DNA from: Steinernema hermaphroditum
Lineage: Eukaryota > Nematoda > Chromadorea > Rhabditida > Steinernematidae
Direction of reading: 5' to 3'
DNA length: 64,000 nt
Assembly (NCBI GenBank): GCA_030435675.1
Contig: CM059624.1
Span: forward strand, 6,286,769 to 6,350,768
Position 1 is the stretch's first letter, and every line of letters begins with the position of its first letter. The position numbers were made by a program, and so were the translations under genes. The notes beneath the pieces are model-generated. The model was not told where the DNA came from, did not search any database, and saw only the letters and a list, made by a program, of their open reading frames with translations. Shown here one piece after another: positions 57,003 through 64,000 of the stretch.

Positions 57003-57428
57003 TTGATACTTTGAATGTGTTTCTGTATAAATGAGTGTACCTCTCGACGTATCCAGGGGTTCGCGATGATCAATCGTTTGAAATGGCTCGTTTAAATTAG
57101 GTGCAATCGGGCAAAAAGTGAATTTGGTTCCTCTTCAGAGATCTTCCTTGGTACGTGGGTCTACGTCTTTGATGTAAGAGAACTGAAGCTACTGAGAAGT
57201 TCCTACATTGGGTACTACTTGAGAGCACAAAATCGTTTTGTGTCGTTCCAGTTTCGACTCTTTTTGCCTTCCAACTTTTTGCCGACGAACCTTTCTCTGA
57301 GCTCGTTTCTCGTCTCGACGAGGAAGTTGACCTACCACTTGTCGCTTATTGCAGTCTTCCCTGTTCCGAAAAGCATAAAAAGCACACTCTCATCAAGTAT
57401 CTTCGTCTTGGATGCTTCTACGACAATA
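57003..57428. other. Intergenic, nothing supported
   Basis: No gene is seen. Confidence 0.35.
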
Positions 57429-57769
57429 ATGAAGGTTATCCTAGCCGCTACGCTCTAGTTGCAACCCTCGTCGTCGTTGTCGCCTCGGCTGGACTGGGAA
57501 GGTGGATGCCAAAAGCCTCCAATCTCAGTGGTGTCCATCGACGGCCTAGATCAACTCGAAGGTCCTGAGCGGAACGGCGAAGCCTCATGGTTCAGGTCTC
57601 CTGGTGGGCATCGAGATCGAAGTGGCCGATCCGGAGTGTCTCAAGACGGTAGAGATTAGGGCTCCACGCGGAGAGGACATTTCAGAAGACTGCCATCAAC
57701 AAGGTTTGCATCGATTCTGTGTTTTCCTTCTGTAGTTTAAACTCCAAGGTCACCATCAAGGCACTTTGA
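57429..57769 (+). pseudogene. Decayed cystatin-like gene
   Basis: It starts like the others (MKVILAATL) but has an in-frame TAG at codon 10. Later pieces remain recognisable in changing frames: GLLVGIEIEVADPECLKT before a donor, and VTIKAL* at the end. The helix block is frameshifted and the third exon is reduced. No intact product is possible. Confidence 0.7.
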
Positions 57770-58416
57770 AGTAGATGAAATTATGGGGAATAAATAATCT
57801 CTTTTTGCGCAATGAATAGGAGTAACTATTTTGAGCATAAATCGAGACTTATTTTGTTTTTGACTGACCGGTTCGTTTGATAGATACCGAACTGGGATGT
57901 TTCTTTAAGAAGCACCGACAACATGAAGTGTAGAATCCGAAAGTGCAAGACATGAAGGACAAACAACTATTTCCATTCATTTCCTTCTTCTGATGACGCA
58001 AGAGAACCAAAGGTCTTGAATATAAGAAGCTGTAATATCCAAATCAAAGAGACGTTCCAGAAGCAGAAGCGGTCTAAATCGGTTGGAAAACAGGCTAGCC
58101 GGCTTGTTTGATAGAGAACTTGGATAGTTTTTGTTGAAGGACACCAGTGGGTTAACGTGGTCGCCAGTTCCAAGTCGTCCGTTTCAAATCAAACGTCTCT
58201 CTGCTGTGCAGAACACATGCAAAACTCGACGAGGTCAAACGATGCTCCACCGCCGAGTCGTTTACGTGCTACCTTCTCCTATGAACTCAGAGTTTTTACA
58301 CAGGGAAGTTCTTCTTTGCTTTCAAACCGGTTCAAACCTTTCCAACGCCCAAAAACGATGCTATGAAAGAAGGCCTCGGCGCAGCATCTTTTGACTCCCG
58401 TTGATTTCAAGTCATC
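57770..58416. other. Intergenic with duplicated upstream block
   Basis: Bases 57907-58038 closely match 59136-59274 (shared AGCACCGACAACATGAAGTG and GAAGCTGTAATAT). The blocks lie about 380 bases before cystatin-like gene 6 and about 230 bases before gene 7, so they are parts of a duplicated 5' flank. Confidence 0.6.
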
Positions 58417-58847
58417 ATGACAAAGCTCCTCTTCGCCTCCATCGCCCTTCTTGTCGTCACCGGCGCCTTCGCCGCCTTGGCTCAGGTGGATCCCAAGAGC
58501 AAAGAAGGCAAGGAGATCAAGTGGAAGGCCGTCAAGGCGATCAGCAACGATAAAAGCATGCAGAGCAGTTCTCTCAACAACTTTGCGCCCACTGACGTCA
58601 AGTCCATCACCCTGGAGCAGCCGGGCAACAAGACCACAGTCGTCCTGAACGTCGAAGAGGTCAATTGCCTGAGATCGGTAATTCATAAGACTCACAGAAG
58701 TGCTCTAGCTTCCTATTTCAGAAAGTGACCATCGACCAGCTCAAAGACAAGCCGTGCAAGCGCAAGGCCGGTGGAATCCACTGCGAGTGCACTGTTGAAT
58801 TCGTCGGCGAGAAGTCCAAGGTTGACAACTGTAAGTGTACCCTGTAA
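58417..58847 (+). CDS. Cystatin-like protein 6
   Basis: Exons 58417-58677 and 58722-58847 give 128 residues. Signal peptide MTKLLFASIALLVVTGAFA. The first intron of the family is absent, so signal and helix (EIKWKAVKAISND) share one exon. QxVxG reads EQPGN. The second exon has KVTIDQLKDKPCKRK and four extra cysteines (HCECT, NCKCTL*) not seen in the others, suggesting additional disulfides. Confidence 0.65.
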
Positions 58848-59501
58848 GGTACTTTTGAGACAAATCGAGCAGAATAAATTCAATTCACGTGCACATGGGA
58901 ACAAAAGGCTGATTTGAAAGGGTCATGTCAAAGCAAGCAGATGTCTCATCAAACAAGAGGCCTTTCTAAGTGTCCACCCAGATCGAGCTGTAACGATACA
59001 TTGTGGCCACAGTAAAAAGTGACCAGAGAACGAGGCTCTTCAAACACTTTGCTATAGATTAACTTCGGCAAATCGAACTGATAGAACTACCAAACAGATC
59101 CAAAAGTGCACCGAACTGGCACAGAGCTGTTTTTGCTAAGGAGCACCGACAACATGAAGTGCAGAATCCGAAAGTGCAGAACACGATAAACAAACAACTT
59201 TTTTCCATTCTTTTTTGGTGACGCAAGAGGACCTTGACCAAAGGTATTGAATACTGAGGAAGCTGTAATATTTCTGCGATCAAAGATTCGCCGTCCAAAC
59301 AACACCTCGAAAACACCGTTCCACTCTTCGAATCGCACATTCGATGACCCATCAATCGCCCCTTTACACAGAGAGTCCTTTTCCCGGCAAACAACCGGAT
59401 GGATCGGCCGTCCTCCGTTCCGACGATGACTCACGGCCCGCCTGTGCTACTTAAAGCGCCGATTGCTTCTTCAAGGCAGCTGTTCTTTATTATCAAGAAC
59501 C
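58848..59501. other. Intergenic with duplicated upstream block
   Basis: Contains the second copy of the block described at 57907-58038. TGACTCA (AP-1/SKN-1 type) is at 59427-59433, 75 bases before the next ATG. Confidence 0.5.
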
Positions 59502-60000
59502 ATGGCTAGGGTGGTGCTCGCTCTTCTGGCTCTCTCTGTGGCCGTGGCGCTGGCCATGCCCGGAGGTGTCACCGATATGGACCTGAATGACCCCAAAGTG
59601 AAGGTAGGCTGATCGTCTTTAGCGATGCTGAGGCGTGTTCTCTTCAGGACCTCCAGTGGAAGGCGATCAAGGCGATCAACGCCGACAGCGGTCCCCTCAA
59701 TCTGCCCAATAACTTCGTTCCCGTGAAGATCACCAAGGCCACGCAACAGATCGTTGCCGGCACCAAACACGTCATCGAACTCGACGTCGCCGAGTCGGAC
59801 TGCCTTAAAACGGTGAGACGGCGTGCATCAGAGCCTAGACGATCCTGTGGCTTCAGAAGGTGAACCACGAGCAGCTGAAAAGCAAGCCATGCAAGCTGAA
59901 GGTCGGCGGAACCCGAGGAACCTTCAAGGTGGAGATCTTCGAGGCTCTCCAACCCAAGGACAGCACTGTAAAGATTCTCAGTGCCTCGGCCGTTCTCTAA
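59502..60000 (+). CDS. Cystatin-like protein 7, canonical QIVAG
   Basis: Exons 59502-59603, 59648-59812 and 59857-60000 give 136 residues. Signal peptide MARVVLALLALSVAVALA. DLQWKAIKAINADSG, then QQIVAGTKHVIELDVAESDC: an exact QxVxG loop and flanking strand of family I25 cystatins. C-terminal KVNHEQLKSKPCKLKVGG and FKVEIFEAL. This member is the most likely to inhibit papain-type cysteine proteases. The second-hairpin Pro-Trp of type 2 cystatins is not evident. Confidence 0.8.
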
Positions 60001-60169
60001 AAACGATTCGATAATAATGAATGCGTAATGTACAGTGATAAAAGAGAAGATAAAAACGAGCAAAACTAGTTGACTATGGTCCTGAGCAGAAAGGCACAAA
60101 GCATCGCAATTTAGCATTATTTTGTATTCATTTGAGCGAGCCTCGTCTTTGAAACCTTCGTCCAGGAGC

Positions 60170-60633
60170 ATGGCTAAACTTATCGTCGCCTTCGTCGCTC
60201 TTTGCCTCACAGTTGGCCCAGCATTGGCCCCGCCTGGAGGTTTCGTGAATATGAAGTTGGACGATCCACGAATCGAGGTATCCTACTAGGAAATATGAGC
60301 TCTGCTAAACGCCCCTTTCAGGACCTCAAATGGAAGACAATCAAGGCCATCAACGCTGGCCAGAACGCTCCCTTCAACGGGTCTAATCACTTCGTCCCTC
60401 TCAGAGTTAAGAACGTCAGAATGCAGGTGGTCGCCGGGTTCAACTACCTTGTGGATCTCGATGTTGTTGAGTCCACGTGCCACAAGCTAGACGTTCTCCA
60501 CGAAGAACTGAGGACTGAAGTGTGCAAACCGAAGGTGGGAGGAATCAGAGGATCCGTCAAGGCTAGGATCTTCGAATCTCTCAGGTCCAGAAGGAGCATA
60601 GTGAAAATCTTGAGTTCTGAGGCCGTCCTTTAG
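60170..60633 (+). CDS. Cystatin-like protein 8, canonical QVVAG, one intron lost
   Basis: Exons 60170-60277 and 60322-60633 give 139 residues. Signal peptide MAKLIVAFVALCLTVGPALA. DLKWKTIKAINAGQN; MQVVAGFNYLVDLDVVES; CHKLDVLHEELRTEVCKPKV. The intron that follows the first Cys in the other genes is precisely absent: the CLK|KVNHEQL boundary has become CHKLDVLHEEL. It is closest to gene 7. Confidence 0.78.
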
Positions 60634-60920
60634 AGTACTGTAGTCCGTATTTTTTGGCATTAAATGAAAGTAAAGGGGAAATAAACTCACCGGTTGACAA
60701 ACAAGGGAGATACAAGACAGCAAGATAGAGTCCTTGTGAGAAGTGAAAAGTGCTCCATCAAGAGTTCTCGTTGAGATGTTCCATCTCGACGCCACCATCA
60801 TACAAAAACTTAAACAAGGACGCATTTTCTGTGGCAAACGGATTCCCACTTCGTCTATCGTCCTTCCAAATAAGTTCTTAGATGCAGCGTTTGCACCACT
60901 TTGTAGTATTCGTCTCAGAT

Positions 60921-61471
60921 ATGTGTCGACTGCTTCTCGCCGCGCTTCTTCTCCACCTCTCCGTGTCCATTCTCGGAACTAGTCCTCCCCGGGAACCTGG
61001 TCGCGTCGTATACTCGCGTCAAGAGAGAACTTAGAGTCCGAAGGATCCCCGCGCCGAGGTAAACCGTCCATGACTGATTCAAAAATGACCAATTCGTGCA
61101 GGACCTTAAATGGAAAGTGACCGAGAAGATCAACGCCGACTCCAAAAGAGCGAACCTCATGGTTCCCTCGGACATTAGGAAGATCACGGTCAACAATGTC
61201 TATTTGGACACAGACTCCTCTGTTCCTGTTGAACACCTTTACCGAATCCAGCTCGATGCCTTCGAAAGCATCTGCTTGAAAAGTGTAGGTGTCTCCATTC
61301 TACCTATGACCCTTTGAGCTATTCTAGAAGGTAACCCACGCCCAGCTTAAGGCCAGCCCCTCCGCCTGCAAAAAGAAGGTCGGAGGCGGACGAAACGTTT
61401 TCGCAGTGAACGTTCATGAAAGTACCCAGGGAAGCAACATCGTCATCAAGGGCGCTATACATGGTTCTTAA
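60921..61471 (+). pseudogene. Cystatin-like gene 9 with in-frame stop in exon 1
   Basis: Exons 60921-61058, 61102-61284 and 61328-61471 follow the family plan, but the first exon has a TAG after RQERT, in the same frame as the following SPKDPRAE|DLKWKVTEKIN. No intron of plausible length removes it. Exons 2 and 3 are otherwise intact (DAFESICLKS, KVTHAQLKASPSACKKKV). The QxVxG loop is lost. Either a recent nonsense mutation, a sequence error or an unrecognised first exon. Confidence 0.6.
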
Positions 61472-61785
61472 TGAATTATCCGTTGCTTGTTGCTTACGTG
61501 CGTCACCACCATATGTTCAATTAAGAGGTTTAGTGCTTAAGTAAAAATGCTGATGTGTACATTGTGTCTCCCCGACTATTTACAAAACAATGCCATCGGG
61601 AAACCCTGTTCGCTCCTTGGTCTCAATCTCGTGGGTTCATTCCTGGATCTCAAGTCAAGTACTCGACCTCGCCAGTTCCATAGCGATGAAGATGTCATCA
61701 TAAACAACTCAATGAAAGTGAATGTGAAACCGGAATCTAGCATGGTAACGTGAGCTCGACTTATTCTCTCCCTCACGATCCCGTG
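61472..61785. other. Intergenic, nothing supported
   Basis: No gene is seen. Confidence 0.35.
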
Positions 61786-62163
61786 ATGCTGACTCTCGGC
61801 TGTCTTGTACTTCTCTTCAGCGCCGTTCACCTTCAGATAGAAGGCCCTCCGAGGAGCATCGATACTAAGGTACGTCGCACTATCGACTAGCTGATGCGTT
61901 CAGGACCTTCAACGAGCTGCGCTAGCGGCCATAAATGCCCAAACTCGGAATCTCCTCTGCCTTCTACCGTACAAAATCTTAAGTGCGTCGAAGTTGAACT
62001 CAACTGGATACGAAGTGAAATTCGAAGTGATCCAGTCGGAGTGTCTTGCAAGTGTTTGTTTATCGGACCAGATTTGTTCAAATGGGTATTTTAGAAGCTC
62101 AGAGCGGGAGCTGCTACGAGGAACCGAGGGAAACACTTTGTCTATGTTGTAATGCTTGGTTGA
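61786..62163 (+). CDS. Cystatin-like protein 10, short C-terminus
   Basis: Exons 61786-61869, 61904-62053 and 62095-62163 give 100 residues. Signal peptide MLTLGCLVLLFSAVHLQ. DLQRAALAAINAQTRN replaces the usual Trp of the helix with Arg. NSTGYEVKFEVIQSECLAS retains the strand and Cys. The last exon is only 23 codons (KLRAGAATRNRGKHFVYVVM), lacking the second Cys and final strand. It is a shortened or decaying member. Confidence 0.58.
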
Positions 62164-63204
62164 CACGGGGAACACACGACCAGTCCTTTACTCGAAGCAC
62201 ACAACGAATAACACAATGACCCAGGTGACACACTATATATAGGGTGAGGTGGCTGTCTAGACTGTCTACCAGAGGGCATGTCTGATCTGCCCTCAACAGT
62301 CTATACTGTGGAGATATCGTCCAATTCAGTACGGGAAGAAAAGGAGCGCCGTGATTTTGAGTTCCAATGAGATTTGATCTGTTGCCAGCCAAGATTAATC
62401 CACTCTATAAATCGAATTCGTATAGAAAGACCCACAAAAGGAACTGTGATTTCATAAATCACAGGGAAATAAGCTTTCTTTCCTCTTCAACAAAAAATAA
62501 AGCACCATAAATAAGAAATGCCTTCTTAAGTAGGACACAGAGACGCACCATGGGGCCGTAAAGGTCGAACATCGATAGACCCTGATTGCATAGCTTCATA
62601 TGCCATACGGTTCCCGTATCCAAAGAAAGAGGCCGATGCTGTGTCCAGAACTGTTTGTTCATAGAAAAAAGAACGAACGCATCCCGACTCCATAGAAAAG
62701 GATGATTGTGCCCACAAAGGTGAATCGAATATCTTGATTCCAAGTGTGTCGTTTTGAGTCACTCCTTCAACTGTAAACAAATCTTCTCTTTTTTTTCAAA
62801 ATCGCGTACTTCGCTTTCCCTCTTCCTTCTTCCACCGCGAGTTTATCATAGATGACTCATCAGGCTCAGTTTTCAAACCTGTTGCTCCGCATCGCTCGAC
62901 GACCTTCGCGGAGATCAAACGGTTCCCCCGCTGAGTCATCGCCGCGCGTCGCACCGCCGGCGCTCCGCACGCATAACCGCCGATCGTTTGGTCGATCGAT
63001 CGACGCGTTTAAAAGGGCGTCGGCGGGGAGAAGCGGCCATCCACCGGCGTCGAAGCTGCCTCGGGATCTGTCCGATCTCTGACTCGTCCACTGCTTTGAT
63101 AGCGCCGCGTTTCGGAATCGCGCGAGAACGACACGCGATTCTTGTTTGTTTGCAGAACAGGGGGCGGAGAGGCTTATCTCACGCGCCACGAACGGAAAAC
63201 GTCC
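62164..63204. other. Intergenic, weak signals only
   Basis: A minus-strand open frame at 62526-62770 after a TTTGTTTACAG acceptor could be a last exon, but I find no partner exon or family. TGACTCA is at 62853-62859. TTTAAAAG near 63007 may be a TATA element for the gene starting at 63205. Confidence 0.3.
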
Positions 63205-63309
63205 ATGAAGCTGTTGTGCGCCGTCGTTGTTATCGCTTTGTTCGGAGTTGCGATGTCCGGAATGACTGGTGGATGGAAGAAGGTCGACCCCGAAAGCGAC
63301 GATGTCAAG
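63205..63309 (+). CDS. First exon of an eleventh cystatin-like gene, rest not found
   Basis: 35 codons: signal peptide MKLLCAVVVIALFGVAMSG, then TGGWKKVDPESDDVK and a donor (gtatgc), the same phase and layout as exon 1 of genes 7 and 8. No helix exon (DLxWKAIK) is seen in the remaining 690 bases. The gene has a long first intron running out of the window, or it is a remnant. Confidence 0.5.
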
Positions 63310-64000
63310 GTATGCATCCAAATGTCCTTCTGTAGCAGCGGCTTGCATGTGGCTTCCCAAAATAGAAGGAAGTGATCGGCAAGGAACTTATTATCCATTC
63401 ATCTAGATGCTCTAAGTTCTCCAAATGCTTATTTCCTTATCAAGCCAGATAGAGTACTTTGCTTTTTATGACAGGATCCAGAATCTAGCTATGTTTTCGT
63501 TCTTTATGGCTTCACTTGACACGAAGTTCTCCAGAAATTCACTGGCCACATGTCGAAATTCGCCGTTCAATGAGTAAACAACGTCCCCGTTTTGCTAATG
63601 TGTGAACTTCCAAAGCGTTATCGGCTAATCCTTGGTCAGTAGCCGTTTCAAAAAGATTATCAGCGAGTTGTTTATACTCCAGAGGGAGCGCTCGAAATAG
63701 CCTAAAGGACGTGACCATCCACGTGACTGTACTTTTTTGAATAATAACCCAGCCGCATTTGTAGAGCTGGTATGAGATCGGATATGGTGAATGAGCTTTT
63801 GGAACTCAGCATTTGCAGATGGTTAAGGAGGGCTGTAGACCAGGGAAGTTTAACCATTTTTCTGCCTATGGACGGCCGACATACACGGATCGGTGGAAGT
63901 CATTTTCAGTGTGCATTTCTTGAAATAGGTCAGGCACGTATCAGCACGAAGAATCAGAGATGCAATTTCACTATAACACGATCTGAAAAATGACTGATCC
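63310..64000. other. Right edge, nothing supported
   Basis: No exon is recognised. It may be intron of the partial cystatin-like gene. Confidence 0.3.

Noticed and set aside
62526..62770. Minus-strand frame that could be a terminal exon (ends RPHGASLCPT)
   Set aside because: It follows a good acceptor but has no ATG near its start, no partner exon and no recognised family.
1..64000. CRISPR arrays, operon-style bacterial features and tRNA genes
   Set aside because: The sequence is an intron-rich animal genome; no regular spacer repeats were seen, and no tRNA cloverleaf was recognised by eye.

Overview
The window is nuclear DNA from a compact nematode genome. Two things show this. First, nematode-restricted families are present: a ground-like domain at the left edge and an Srt-type chemoreceptor. 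Second, genes are packed closely, with GT-AG introns mostly of 40-50 bases. I cannot name the species; the 3' splice sites are less uniform than the strict TTTTCAG of Caenorhabditis. Gene models below were spliced by eye, using reading phase and family similarity.

Layout. 1-2090 holds the end of a ground-like protein gene, sdhaf3, and the 3' end of a PHF14 gene. 2091-20881 is copy 1 and 20882-39674 is copy 2 of a tandem direct duplication of about 18.79 kb. The copies are almost identical; I noticed a single 1-base indel. Each unit carries a PHF14 part, a BTG/Tob (FOG-3-like) gene, SMC2, two YG-rich secreted peptide precursors, an Srt receptor, a small CxxC protein, a one-pass membrane protein, a broken YG-peptide copy carrying a foldback repeat, and eIF3a. 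The outer copies are complete (PHF14 at 1545-4078, eIF3a at 35508-39692). At the central junction PHF14 is fused out of frame to an eIF3a that has lost its start.

40051-41361 is a Mutator-like (MULE) element with a 9-base target duplication, terminal inverted repeats made of short tandem repeats, and a transposase that lacks its catalytic middle. 41.4-46 kb holds two more YG-peptide family genes, an uncertain Lys-rich ORF and USP14. 46-51.5 kb mixes three paralogues of the GTP cyclohydrolase I feedback regulatory protein (GFRP), two cysteine-rich secreted peptides and a secreted family 1 glycosidase. 51.9-63.3 kb is a head-to-tail array of cystatin-like genes, all on the plus strand: nine mostly intact, one pseudogene and one lone first exon at the right edge.

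How they fit together. The left two thirds are housekeeping or germline genes (condensin, translation initiation, chromatin reader, BTG/Tob), so the duplication would change their dosage if it is real. The right third is accessory: small secreted peptides and protease-inhibitor-like proteins that are expanding by tandem duplication, with pseudogenes, intron loss and truncation. This is the usual picture for surface, defence or digestion genes.
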